From positions 725,310 through 789,309 of the forward strand of contig JASKMD010000019.1 in the NCBI GenBank assembly GCA_030144725.1: a stretch of DNA of 64,000 nt, written 5' to 3'. The notes beneath the pieces were generated by a model, which was not told where the DNA came from, ran no database searches, and saw only the letters and a program-made list of their open reading frames with translations. Of the stretch, positions 23,401 to 34,146 are shown one piece after another. This DNA is from Haematococcus lacustris (lineage: Eukaryota > Chlorophyta > Chlorophyceae > Chlamydomonadales > Haematococcaceae). The position numbers were made by a program, and so were the translations under genes. Each line of letters starts with the position of its first letter. Within the stretch, counting starts at the first letter, position 1.

Positions 23401-25917
23401 CCCCTGGCTGCTGCTGACCCCACTCCAGCCAGGACCGCTGTCGGCCTTGCAGCAGAATCCAGGCCAGGCAGTGGCGGGTGGGCAGCCACCAGGATAGAGG
23501 TCGCGGGTGAGCCGGCTGCCATGCCCTCAATAGCAGCACTGGCCTCAGGGGTGTGAGTGGCCGCCCCGGTGGCTGCCATGGCCCCTGCGATGCTGTGGAG
23601 GGGGTCCTCTCCCCCCTCCTCCTCCTCCTCCTCCTCCTCCTCCTGCTGTCCTTCACAGCACCTAGTCATTTCTACGTCATCGTCCTGCTGCTGCCTCTGC
23701 TGACCCACCTGCTCTTGCCCCTCCTGCTCCTGCTGCTCCAGCCCCTGATCCTGCTCCGACTGCTGTTGCCCCTGCTCCTCCTGCTCCCCCTCCTGCTCCA
23801 GCCCCTGCTGCCACTGCAATGCCACGCCCTGGCCTGCTGGGTGCTGTAGAGAAGGCTGCAGCCCTGGCTGTAGACTGGCCTGCAGCTGCGGCTCCTCCTC
23901 CTCAAGCGAGTGTGAAGTCTGCATGGTCTGCATGGGCTGCATGGGCCTGCATGGGCTGCATGGGCTGCGCCCCGCCCAGGCCCTCAAACAGGTCTGAGGG
24001 CAGCTGCTGCAGGCCCAGATCCCTGAGGCTCAGCAGCCCAGTCCTCAGCCAAGCACTGCGCCGGGCAGCCAGGTGGGGCACGCCCGCCCCCCACACCCCC
24101 ACCCCGCCCCGCCCCCCACCCCCCCTGCTGACACCCCTGCTGCCGCCCCCCTCCTCTTTGCTGCGCCCCCACCCCACCCTGCACCCCAGCACCCCCCCAC
24201 ACCCCCGCTGCCCTCAACCGCGCCCAGCCTGGCCACGCCCCTGCTGCTGCCTGCTGCTGAGGGGAGTCCAGCCTTGGAAGGTGTGGCGGCTGCTGAGGCT
24301 GGCCTGATTGTTGCGGTGGGGGTGGCCAGGTCCTGCTGGCTGGCAGCAGCCTGCCTGGCCGCGGCCTTGGCAGCGGTGGCCTGGCTCAGGGCCTGCTGCC
24401 CCTGCAGCCACAAAGTCGCCACAGGCAGGCTGGCCATGTCATGCAGCATCCGGGAACACCCCACCTTTCCCTTTACCCCACTGCCTCCCCTCCTCCTCGT
24501 CGCCAACGCCAACGCCTCAGCCAGGCTCAGTGCACCCCCTAACTTTGCTGCGCTCTTAAAAATGTTGTTTCTGAGTTTCGCGTCTCAGCGTGGGTGACGG
24601 TGGCATGCCTGCAGTGCTGTAGCCCCCCTAGTCGTGCTGTAACAGCAGAGCCATCAGTGGCAGAGTGAGGTGAAGTGTACAGCGCCCTGCTACTCCCCCT
24701 GCCTGGCAGGGGTGGGCCACATGGCCACAGGGGGGGTGCATCAGATCCCTGGTGGAGCTCCCATCTTCAATGGTCATGGTTTGTCCTGGCTTTCGCACCA
24801 ACAAGGTGCACCAAGCCCCCCATGTTTTCATCCTTGTCCTGGCTGTCCTAAATTTTTTCAGTCAAGGTGGTCAAGGTGGTCAAGGTGGAGTTGCTGAGTC
24901 GAGGTGGAGTGGAGTGGAGTGGAGGTCGAGGTCGAGGTGGCCAAGGTGGTAAGACGAAGTGAGTCAAGGTGGACCACCCCTCGCAACAACACCCTCCATG
25001 AGCATCCTCTAGCCATCTTTTACACATGCACTTGCACATGGAGGTATAGGGGCCTAAGTGTGCATGCATTAAGATGCATGTACGGGGCTCAGGGAGGTAA
25101 GGGGCAGGGGCTGCAGGCCAGGCAGGGCCGCCAGCTTGCCTGTGTGGGTGCCGCCCCCCGCGCCCCTGCACTGGCCAGCATCATCAGCTTGGCGCCCTCC
25201 CCCACCCCCTGCGCCTTCAGCCGGCTGCCTGCCACCAGCACCTTGCCCTTGTGGATCACCTGCAGGCCCCAGCAGCGGCAGCAGCAGCCCCGAAGTGATG
25301 GTGCTAACAGCAGCAGCAACAGCAACAGCAGCAGCAGCGGCAGCAGCAGCAGCGGCGGCAGAGCTTACTGGGACTGCATTGCCTTCACATGGCAGACGCT
25401 GAGGGGCCAGGAACCCCCTGGTGCAGTGCAAGGGCACTGGTCTCACAGCCAGATGTGGAGAGGAGGCAGGGTGACTGTGAGGCTGCCACCCTCGGGAGCA
25501 GGGCTGCTGGGCGTGCTAGGGTGCCTACTCCTGGCAGCTAAGGTGTTTGGAGGCTGTGGCATGGGTCTAGGCTGGGTAGGGGTCGTGGGGCAGGGGGTGG
25601 GAAGGTGGACCTGTCGCGCTTCTCTGCCCTGACGGCAGTGCAGTTTTCGCGCATGTCTAGACTGAAATGCCAGGCTGAGGGAGGCTGTAGGCCAGGAGTG
25701 TGGATGGCAGAGGCTAGGGTCTGACGCTGTTTCAGAGCTGTCAGCTTGAAGTGCACCGCGACAGCTTGGAGCAAGCGCGATGGTAGGTCACCTTGAGACA
25801 CCTCGCGAGCACGCCTGTCCGACCCGCCAAGACTTCATGCAGCGCTGCAACTTCCGGATCATCGCCCGCTAGCTCCACGTCCAGAGTCGCTGACCCGTGC
25901 TTTACCGACAGCTTCAT
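20466..25917 (-). CDS. Ubiquitin-like domain plus leucine-rich-repeat protein (plant UBL-LRR family)
   Basis: Plant/algal architecture of an N-terminal ubiquitin-like fold followed by LRRs, as in the Arabidopsis family annotated LRR and ubiquitin-like domain-containing protein; molecular role unknown. Exons resolved by phase: 25792-25917 (start 25917), 25140-25259, one starting at 24401, then after a gap 22728 to about 22840, 21474-21672, 21033-21144, 20664-20814, 20466-20525. Two further coding blocks, about 23985-24055 and 23247-23290, are certain by homology but their joins are not resolved. UBL block: VIHKGKVLVAG and GVGEGAKLMMLAS. LRR blocks: RTGLLSLRDLGLQQLP, VCDLSHNK, LHSLQSLQLTHNALTD, LVLDHNPRLTQLP, LTNLQRLELDSN. 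The C-terminal cap ITVEQLRETEGWQQLEARR and a final GGGQWMDE match the plant family. The exon 2 donor is CAG/GCAAGC (GC-AG). It lies 256 bp downstream of the TTC4 stop, same strand. Confidence 0.88.
21276..21430. repeat. CTCCCCTC minisatellite
   Basis: CTCCCCTCCT-type array in a UBL-LRR intron. Unlike the other G-tract arrays, here the transcribed RNA would be G-rich. Confidence 0.93.
21855..22395. mobile_element. MITE-like foldback insert in a UBL-LRR intron
   Basis: AT-richer segment with terminal TTACGGGAAA (21868) and an inverted TTTCCCCGTAA (near 22373-22383). The left part folds back: AAATAACGACCGAGACCTCGTC is mirrored about 100 bp later, around an inner GTAAACGAC stem. Three direct repeats of about 55-58 bp follow (22080-22230), each with TGCACTTTT and GCGGTTACGCAGCGGTTACA. 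No coding capacity seen. Element ends are approximate. Confidence 0.6.
22900..23157. repeat. GGTGAT and GGGGGA compound hexanucleotide array
   Basis: About ten GGTGAT copies pass abruptly into about thirty GGGGGA copies with occasional extra G. It lies between two LRR coding blocks of the UBL-LRR gene. Confidence 0.97.
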
Positions 25918-26173
25918 TAGCACAGCGGCACTAACAAGCAAGAAGATACGCGGATTGCGTTGGGCTTGCACATGCATGGTCTTGGTGGTGGCATGTCCGC
26001 GAGCTCTGCTTTTGAATGACTCGCAACCTGCTTCAATGCCTGATCTTTCGGTGGATGCTGCTCACCAGCTAGCCAGCGGTGTCGAGTACACAAGCAGTAC
26101 TCCCATACGGTCACGAAATGTAGCAATACCAACCCCCAGACATTGCAAACGAAACCATATGTTCATCGTAACG

Positions 26174-29100
26174 TCATTGTTGTGCTTTCTCGAGGAAGCG
26201 CTGCCGGTACGCGGAGCCCTTGGCCAATGCGAACAACAGCGGCACCCCCGGCACCACGTGATCCGGACGGCTGAGCAGCTCCCGGACAGTCCACGATTCC
26301 CGGCACACCACCCACTTGGACGCATTCGCACCATACCTGCAAGTGCGGCGAGAGTGATCCGGCAGGGGTGACACCCAAATCTATGCAGCCAGCATGTAGC
26401 GGCGACGGTGCGATCGCAGCAGCGCGAGCACCTGCTTGCAGTACGCTGTGCACAGGCGGACCAGCCGGCTGATAGTTCTACCTGCCCGCCTCTTCTATTG
26501 CTGCTTTAACTCAGACTTGTTGCGCAGTGCAGCATAGACAAATAAAGCTATTACATTCACACTTTTCCCCCACACGGCACCCAACCTTGGTGCCCCTCAC
26601 CTGTTTGGCCCACTAGCCTCAGCATCTTCTGGCCAGCTGCCAGTCTTCAGAGCCTGCACCAGCTGTGCCCTGCTGAGCACCTTGCCGGCGTGGCTGAGGT
26701 AGCGCAACTCAATGCTGGCTGCAGGCAGGTGCAGGCAGGCAGGCAGGCAGGCTGGCTGGTTGCGGTCGCACCACTGCACTTCTGCACTACCGCCTGTTCA
26801 CTGCCCTCCGGGTTGCCTGCACCCTGTTTACACGTACTGGGAGGCATGGGGCGCCAGGGGGCCAGGGTCAGGGTCAGGGTCAGGGTCAGGGTCAGGGTCA
26901 GGGTCAGGGTCAGGGTCAGGGTCAGGGTCAGGGTCAGGGTCAGGGTCAGGGTCAGGGTCAGGGTCAGGGTCAGGGTCAGGGTCAGGGTCAGGGTCAGGGT
27001 CAGGGTCAGGGTCAGGGTCAGGGGTTCTGTAGCCAACAAAAGCCAGGAGTAGGCTGGGCATCATGACCCTGGCGGAGTCAAGCAGGCCGTTCAAGCAGGC
27101 AGGCAAGTGAGGCAGGCAGACAAGTCATGAGGTAGCCCAGTGTGTGGTCCCGGGCCCCAAGGTGGCCTGCTCCACCCTCCACCCCACTGCCACCCGCCCC
27201 TGACACCCACCCACCTCTGTTGTACTCCCGCTGCTGGTCGAACTCCAGAGGCGGGGCGTCACCGCCAAACATCTGCAGCCCAGGGCCACGTCCAGCAGGG
27301 CTGTTTGCACATTGATGAGGTAGGCCAGGCAGCCATAGCAGACTGACGTCCAGCAGGACTGTGCAAACGTAAACTATTACTGTGCAAACGTCCAGCAGGG
27401 CTGTTTGACCAATAATAAGCAAGTGATGAGGGAGGCCAAGCTGCCTCATCAGGCTGGCGGCCATACCAATACTTCACACTGAACCATGATTGCCATCACA
27501 GTAGGCAGCAAAGGCTGGTGCAGGGTGTGGGGGGCTGCAGGCGCCCCTGTGATGGGGCTTGAGGGCCTCGCCCTCACTGCTCACCTGGTCCAGGTGCTCC
27601 CCTAGCGTGTCCTCCTCCCCTGCTGCCTCGATCACATCCTGCACCATGGACTCCGGGTACAGCACCAGCAGGGGCCACACAAGGCGGCCGCCAGGGCCAT
27701 CCAGGCTGGGCTTCCAGCTGCAGGCATGAGTGGGTTGCTGACCATCATGAAAGAGGGGGAGGGGGAGGGGGAGGGGGAGGGGGAGGGGGAGGGGGAGGGG
27801 GAGGGGGAGGGGGAGGGGGAGGGGGAGGGGGAGGGGGAGGGGGAGGGGGAGGGGGAGGGGGAGGGGGAGGGGGAGGGGGAGGGGGAGGGGGAGGGGGAGG
27901 GGGAGGGGGAGGGGGAGGGGGAGGGGGAGGGGGAGGGGGAGGGGGAGGGGGAGGGGGAGGGGGAGGGGGAGGGGGAGGGGGAGGGGGAGGGGGAGCGGGA
28001 GGGGGAGCGGGAGGGGGAGCGGGAGGGGGAGCGGGAGGGGGAGCGGGAGGGGGAGCGGGAGGGGGAGGGGGGAAGGGGGGGGGGGGCCCTGCCTCTGCTT
28101 TCCCTCACCTCTTCTCAGTACGTACTTGAGGTCCTGTCATCTTGATGCCCCGAGCAACGATTGCGTCTGCCAAGCTGTTAGCTGCAGCATCTGCAGCATC
28201 CTCTTCGGCCCTTGCCTTGGCCGCTGCCTGCAGCACCGCTTGCACCGCCGCAGCCTCCTGCACTAGGGGTCAGGGGGGGGAAGGAGGGCAGCTGTTGATG
28301 TTGATGTTGATGGCAGGGGCGGCTGCCTCCACCATGGCCGCAGCAAGCAATTCAAGGGCATCAGGGTGTGGTGCAGAGCCAGCGGGGGGGGAGGCCAGCG
28401 CAGGGGTCGAGGCATGGGGATGGAGTAGCAGCGAGGGGCGGTGCAGGCAGCGCAGTGCAGCCTGGATGTGTGGCAGGTGGCTATCAGGGGCTGGGTGAGC
28501 GGTGGGCCAGTGAGGGAGAAAGGGCGGGGCCCAGGGCCAGCCAGCAGGGGTGGTGAAACAGGTGCCGGGTGCAGGGCATGGGTGCCTGCAGGAGGCCCAG
28601 CAGTGCAGGGCCAGTGCAGGCTGGACTGTGCAGGAGCACTGCGGGTTGACGCAGGGGACTCTGAACGGGGCCACACGCCTCTAGCACACAGGGCACGGAG
28701 GCCATAAGGGCTGCTGAGGGCTGCGGCCATGAGGGCTGCAGCACCGGGCCAAGCAGGCTGCAGGGGGGGCTGGAGGGGTTGCAGAGTACAACTGCTGCAA
28801 GGGGGCTGCTCAGGGGACAATGTGCCCAACGGGCCACAGCAGGGCCAGAGCAAGGCGACGGCAATTGCCAGAACCAGCTTCACGCTGGCTTGAACACTGC
28901 TCTACACTCTGCTGCTGTCCTGCTGTCCACCATGCCACCATGCCACCATGCCACCATGTCACCATGCCACCATGTCACCATGTCAATTTGCCCTGCCTGC
29001 CACCCCCCAACGGACAGCAGACAGCTGCCAGGCCACTACCAGGCCAAAGCAAGGGGGCGCTAGCAGCAAGGCTAGAGCGAGTGCGTTTGACAGAAGGGCC

Positions 29101-30709
29101 AACAGGCTGCAGGTGAGCAGCAGCTGGTGAGGAGTGGCATGGCGCGTGGCCGCTACCGCTGTGCCCGAGGCTGCTCTGCCCCCTGTGCACCTTAACCAGG
29201 TCAGGCCACTCGGGCGCGCCAGGGTCCAGCGCCTGGCCTTGGTGCACATATTGGAGGGCCTGGGCGGGCAGCCGCAGCTTCAGCGCAGCGCGGGCGGCTC
29301 TGAAGGTGGCCTGCGGCAGGCCAAGGGGGGAGGGGGTGGGGAAGGGGTGGGGAGGGGGTGGAAGGGGTGGGGAGGGGGTGGAGGGGGTGGAGGGGGGTGG
29401 GGGGTGTGGAGGGGATGGAGGGGGTGGGCGGGGGTGAGGAGAGTGGGCGACCCTACACCAGCAGGTGGCAGGACTGGGGCTGTGAGGGCTGATCAGGACC
29501 CCAGGTACGGCTGGCTGGGGCTGCACGGTGCAGGGGGAGGGCCAGGGGCCAGAGGACGGAGGTCAGGGGCCAGAGGCGCAGGGGGAGAGGAGGGAGGTAG
29601 GGGGTGCAGACCAACACCACATGCTGCCAAACGTGGGTGAGGAGCGCATGGGGTGGCGCAGCAGCAGCTGGCTCACACTGCTAGAGCTGCCTTCCTGCCT
29701 GGAAGGGGTTGCCAGCTGCCCTGCTCGTCTCCTAAGCACGCTCGTCTCATCCAGGACAGGCAGGCAGGCAGCAGTGCAGTCGCTGACCTTGATGTTGGTG
29801 GGGTCTTGCCGCAGGGCTGCTTCAGCGTCATCGAGGGCTTTGCGCCAGTTGCCTGGATATAAGGGGTCATAGGTGTAGGGTACCTCAGCAAGGGATGGCT
29901 CAGGCCATGGCCAGTCCTGGGGCTGGGGCTGGGGCTGGGGCTGGGGCTGGGGCTGGGGCTGGGGCTGGGGCTGGGGCTGGGGCTGGGGCTGGGCTGGGCC
30001 CACCTAACAAGGACTCCACATGCGACCTGTTGCTCAGCAGGACCGAGTTCAACTTGGCGTTGCCACAGCCCTCAGCCAGGCCCTGCAGAGAGGGGCAAGG
30101 ATGGAGCAGCAGCCAGGTGCCATGCCTTGATGCAGGCACAAGCTGCCATCAGCAAATGCGGCAGGCGTTGCAGCGTGCCGTGTCAGGGAGGGATTTGGCT
30201 GAGCTTGTACTAAGGAACAGGAGCAGTGGTACATAAGGTGCAGGCAGCTGGGAAAGGAGTAACCTGGCTCAGCGTGGTGAGGCTGGTTTGGGAAGCACAA
30301 GATTTGACGTTAAGTGAGATATTGAAGAAGTGGTAGGATTCAGTGGGCTGTACAGTGAGGTGGTAGGGGGTGTGCAAAGTCTTGGGGCTGCTACCCAAAC
30401 CAGCAGCTGACCTTGGAGTAGAACTCCACAGCTTCTCTGAGGAGAAGCTTATTCTTTGCTTTCAGTCCCACCTGGAGTTTCTTGTTGCCGTTCACCTGCC
30501 GACCAGGAACAACAGCGCACAAAATGAGATTGCTGCAGCCCTTGGCACTCCAGCCCTTACAAACGCACCTTGAACGTCTCTGCCCTCTCCTCAGGAGTTG
30601 CTTCCAATCTCAGTGCTTCTAGAGCTGCCCAATCCGCATTCTGCTCTGGGTTTTCTGGCAACTCGTCCCAGAACAAAGCAGGTGCTGAGGAAGGTTCTTC
30701 CGTAACCAT
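26174..30709 (-). CDS. TTC4: TTC4/Cns1-type TPR co-chaperone
   Basis: Hsp90/Hsp70 co-chaperone with an N-terminal TPR clamp and a C-terminal wheel domain. Exons: 30569-30709 (ATG at 30709), 30412-30495, 30004-30082, 29788-29852, 29191-29310, 28109-28257, 27585-27717, 27215-27272, 26601-26718, 26174-26336 (TGA); the sum is 1110 nt, 369 aa, the family's normal length. TPR blocks: [59 protein letters not shown]. Linker helix ends [13 protein letters not shown]. Wheel domain: [36 protein letters not shown], and the terminal [19 protein letters not shown]. Four introns are dominated by hexanucleotide arrays. The start lies 104 bp from the divergent bS21m start, so the two probably share a promoter. 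Confidence 0.95.
26863..27022. repeat. GGGTCA hexanucleotide array (telomere-variant-like)
   Basis: About 26 tandem GGGTCA units in TTC4 intron 8. The unit is TCAGGG in another register, one substitution from TTAGGG. Confidence 0.97.
27750..28070. repeat. GGGGGA hexanucleotide array with GGGAGC variant end
   Basis: More than 50 hexamer units. The last 80 bp alternate GGGGGA with GGGAGC, forming a 12-bp higher-order unit. It fills most of TTC4 intron 6. Confidence 0.97.
28928..28984. repeat. CCACCATG / CCATGTCA minisatellite
   Basis: Eight short CACCATG-containing units in TTC4 intron 5. Confidence 0.8.
29921..29995. repeat. GGGGCT hexanucleotide array
   Basis: About 12 copies of GGGGCT making up half of the 151-bp TTC4 intron 3. 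Confidence 0.96.
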
Positions 30710-30813
30710 GCCTGGCAGCCGTAAGCTCTAGAGCTCCTGGCCGCCCAAAGTCCGCACAACGTCCCCAACCGTCGTACCAGCTAGTATTTGAGTCCAGGAG
30801 TATTACCCTACGT
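30710..30813. promoter_or_regulatory. Putative bidirectional promoter, TTC4 / bS21m
   Basis: Only 104 bp separate the divergent start codons at 30709 (minus) and 30814 (plus), so transcription start sites must lie within or overlap the neighbour. No TATA box is visible. Confidence 0.5.
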
Positions 30814-31134
30814 ATGTCCATCCTGGCGTTGGCGGCTGCGCGGGTCTTGCCCGGCTGGCGGGCATTGCCCGCACTGAGCTCTGTATGGTGCCCCAGCAGA
30901 ATGATGGCCGTGTGGGTTGATGTGGAGGACAACAATATAGAGCAGGCATTAACCAGGCTACGGCGGAGGGTCAATCAGTCGGGTTTACCGGAAGAGTTGC
31001 TAAAGAGGCAGCACCATCTCCGCAAGTCACAGCAGCGCTTCGTTCTTGAGAAGGCTGCATACAACCGTGAGATGGCAAGACGTATCACGCAGCGCCTGAA
31101 CTGGCTTTGGTGCAGAAAGTATGTGGAGAAGTGA
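30814..31134 (+). CDS. Mitochondrial small-subunit ribosomal protein bS21m
   Basis: 106-residue, intronless bS21 family protein. The first 25-30 residues are Arg/Ala/Leu-rich with few acids (VLPGWRALPALSSV), as in a mitochondrial presequence. The bS21 core follows: VEDNNIEQALTRLRRRVN, then a long basic helix with KSQQRFVLEKAAYN and MARRITQRLNWL. In bacteria bS21 sits near the anti-Shine-Dalgarno region of the small subunit. I favour the mitochondrion over the plastid because of the divergent C-terminal RRITQRLNW pattern (inference). Stop TGA at 31132-31134. Confidence 0.85.
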   Translation: MSILALAAARVLPGWRALPALSSVWCPSRMMAVWVDVEDNNIEQALTRLRRRVNQSGLPEELLKRQHHLRKSQQRFVLEKAAYNREMARRITQRLNWLWCRKYVEK

Positions 31135-32330
31135 GCAGGTGAGGCTGGCCTACTCCAAGCGACGCAGCCCCTCCAGGCAAACTACGCCCAAGCCATGCCA
31201 CCCATGATGGAGCAGTGCAGGACTGTAGCAGGCGTAATGGCATGGCATGGCCTGGCTGGCATGGCCTCACTCACTCAGACATTTACAATCGTGGATTGGA
31301 CACGCCACTGCTCTCCACCATGTCAGCCCCATTAGCTCTGATTTCCTCGTCAAGTGCTTCGAAAACCTGCACCTGCACAGTGACAACAGCACATTTGCAT
31401 ATGCATTACGTACTGTTTGTCATGGTCCTGTGTGTATGTGTGTGTGATGCTTTCAGGCATACTGTCCCCGCGCCATAGCAACATCGTTGAGGTGCTTTGA
31501 TGACAATGCTCAGCAACATTCATTGAGTCTCTCAGCCGTGGTGGGGTGTGCACGCTGGCAGCCTACGCACATGCAGTCCAAGTCAATGTGTAGGTCATTA
31601 CCCTAACCTTGTAGACATGGACGTGGCACTGTATGCAAGTTTATTAAGAGTTTGCGACACAAGTAGGCATGCTCAGGTGAGGTAGTGCACTTCCGTGACA
31701 GCGTGCATGGTGATGTAGCCAGTTGTCGTGTGTGGGGTTGAATTGAGGGCTCCAACTGGGGGTGTAAGCCTTGACCAAGCAGGGAAGGGTTTCTCGACCC
31801 TTTTGCAGCTATCCCTGACAATAACTAACGACCTGACAACCTCCAGCAGTAGTCCAGACATTCCAGGATAGGCTGCCACACTGATGGAAGACAACAGCTT
31901 CCAGAGATGTCTACAGAGCTTCAGTAAGAAAGCAGGGATATCATTTATCTAGAGCTTGCCAATACCTGCAATGGGTGGGGGGGGGAGGTGTATTGAGCTG
32001 TCACGCTGCATGCCCCCATCACAGCTGCACTACGGAGCAGACAGGAGTGCCTGCGAGCAGAGGGGTGGGAAGGCACACCGGTCCAAGCAACCGTGGAACT
32101 CGCCCTGACATGCGTTCAGAAACGCCACAGCGCATTGATCAGAACCAATAGTGGCGGTTCCTGCTGGACATAACAACCTGGTGTACAGCTCTGAAGTGCT
32201 TGGCCTGGGATTGCAGCTCCCACTTTGCAGTTAGCTCAGGACGGCAGTTAGCCCGGACTGCAAGCCTGACGATTCGCGGAGCTATTGCAGTTGGTCGCGG
32301 AGCTTCTTGGTGTAGCGGAAGGCGGTCACA
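31135..32330. other. Intergenic region between bS21m and alpha-SNAP
   Basis: It holds the bS21m 3' flank and the alpha-SNAP promoter. One short segment reads as a possible terminal exon on minus (listed separately). Elsewhere I see no conserved coding sequence. A G-run occurs at 31977-31986. Confidence 0.5.
31283..31367 (-). CDS. Possible orphan terminal exon
   Basis: After an acceptor-like GTGCAG the minus strand reads VFEALDEEIRANGADMVESS and ends in TAA at 31283-31285, overlapping a TGTAA. The composition looks protein-like (amphipathic, acidic), but I found no upstream exon and no family. It may be chance. Confidence 0.2.
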
Positions 32331-33841
32331 ATGGCCGACTACGCAGCCAAGGGCGATGACTTCAAAAAGCAGGTGTGCGAGTCGCGCGTGTTGGACTACA
32401 GAGCAGCCTCACCTCCCCTAGCTGGCAAGCGTGGCTTCGGCTAACATTGATATTGATTGCTGGACCCGCGACCAGGCCGAGAAGAAGCTGAAGGGCTTCG
32501 GCTTCTTTGGCAACAAGTACGAGGATGCTGTCGAGTTGTTAGAGAAAGCAGCCAACAACTACAAGCTCGGCAAATGCTGGAATGACGCAGTGGATGCTTA
32601 CACAAAGCTGGCAGAGTGCCAGCTGAAGTGCGAGAGCAAGCATGAAGCAGCTAGCGCCTATGTTGAGGCAGCCAAGGTCGCGGCCAAGACACAACCCCAG
32701 CTCTCAACAGAATTGCTGCAGAAGGCAGTGGGCATCTACACGGACATGGGCCGTTTGAACATGGCAGCTCGGCAGTTGAAAGAGATTGGTGAAATCACAG
32801 AGAAGTCAGGGCCAAAGGCAGAGTCCATCACCTTCTATGAGCAGGCCGCTGACCTTTTCGAGACAGAGGGCTCCACTTCAGAGGCAACCAAGTGCAGGTG
32901 CGTGCTAGCCGGCAGGGTCGCACAGCTGTAGGCGCGGGGGGGAGTTCTGACCCACATCCTGGCCTGCTGCAGGCTCAAGATTGCAGAGTTCAGTGCTGAA
33001 GCAGGCCAGTATGGCAAGGCAGTGCAAATCTATGAAGACGCAGCCAAGCGGGCAGTGGAGAATAACCTGCTCAAGTTCTCCGCCAGGGGATATCTGCTGA
33101 ACGCAGGTACGCTGGACATGTCACTCCGCCAAAGCCTGGGTGGGCCAGTGTGCCTTCTGGCCCGCACCCACGCATAAACAGGCGGCTGCCTTGCCACATG
33201 CAGCTATCAGCCTCATGCACCCGTCGCGTTTACATACCCTCCAGATTATGGCATGGCAGCTATGGTTGCAGGGCCTTCGTGTGCACAGCACTCATCAAGG
33301 CCCTATGCAGACGTGTTTCACCAGCTAGCTGAGCTGAACACGAGCTAGTTGAGCTGAGCGCTACCTAGCTGAGCTGTGCCTCCTGCCGCCCTGTGCAGGT
33401 ATCTGCGGCTTGTGTTACTTGCGAGTTGATGACATTGAAGCCAAGATAGACAAGTACCGGGACATCGACTTACAGTTTGGTGGGAGCCGGGAAGACATGC
33501 TCATGCAGGTGAGTGCTGTCCTGTGCCCTGCGCCTCTTCGACATGAGAGCATTGCCGGGCTGGTGAAGCTAGGCAGTGTGGAGGTCTCTCTCTGCCTGCC
33601 TGTGACATAGAAGCGGCCATGCTGTTCCTGTTTCCTCTTCACCAAGCTGCTGCTAATTGATGCGCAGGGGCTGCTGGAGGCTTTCCGCAAAGGGGACGAC
33701 TCCATGTTTGCGACCCACCTCTCTGAGTTTGACTCAGTCATCAAGCTGGATGCATGGAAGACACGCATCCTGCTGGCAGCCAAGAGGCGGCTGCAGGACA
33801 TGGCTGGCGCTGCAGAGGAGAGTGAGGACGAGCTGATCTAG
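32331..33841 (+). CDS. Alpha-SNAP (soluble NSF attachment protein)
   Basis: Adaptor that loads the NSF ATPase on SNARE complexes for disassembly after membrane fusion. Exons: 32331-32372, 32476-32897, 32973-33106, 33399-33508, 33668-33841; the sum is 882 nt, 293 aa, matching the usual length of about 295. The short first exon gives MADYAAKGDDFKKQ, which joins to AEKKLKGFGFFGNKYEDA. TPR-like helical repeats follow (YKLGKCWNDAVDAYTKLAEC, GIYTDMGRLNMAARQLKEIG, FYEQAADLFETEG, YEDAAKRAVENN). The C-terminus (LDAWKTRILLAAKRRLQD then an acidic tail) fits the family region that stimulates NSF. A frame upstream of 32476 stays open into the intron and includes an ATG at 32431, but the family N-terminus requires the 32331 start. 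Confidence 0.96.
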
Positions 33842-34146
33842 GGCAGCTATGGTCATGCAGCTCATGCAGCTCATGGTGGCTCATGCAGCTCATGGTGGCT
33901 TGTCGTCAAGCGTGAGCAAGCCCATGGCATCATTGTCACGTTGCACCTTGCATGCATGGCTTGCACTTGAGGCCATGATTGTTGCAGCCGTGTTTATGGA
34001 GGCGGAAGTTAGGATGATGCGTGATGGTGATGAACATCTTAGTCAGGGTTGTGTCATAGAAAGCTGCTCCTCCTAACAGTACTATCATAGTGGTTAATGA
34101 GGCAGTGGACACCATGACTTGTTAGATGATGATGTGGCTTACACCG
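33842..34146. other. Alpha-SNAP 3' flank
   Basis: Contains CATGCAGCTCATGGTGG short repeats (33855-33900) and no gene. Confidence 0.45.

Noticed and set aside
27632..28145. Ser-Pro, Gly-Glu and Arg-Glu repeat proteins in the GGGGGA array
   Set aside because: Hexamer array wholly inside TTC4 intron 6; the exon joins skip it in phase.
32431..32931. Alternative start at 32431 for alpha-SNAP
   Set aside because: The family N-terminus (AKGDDFKKQAEKKL) is recreated only by splicing 32331-32372 to 32476.
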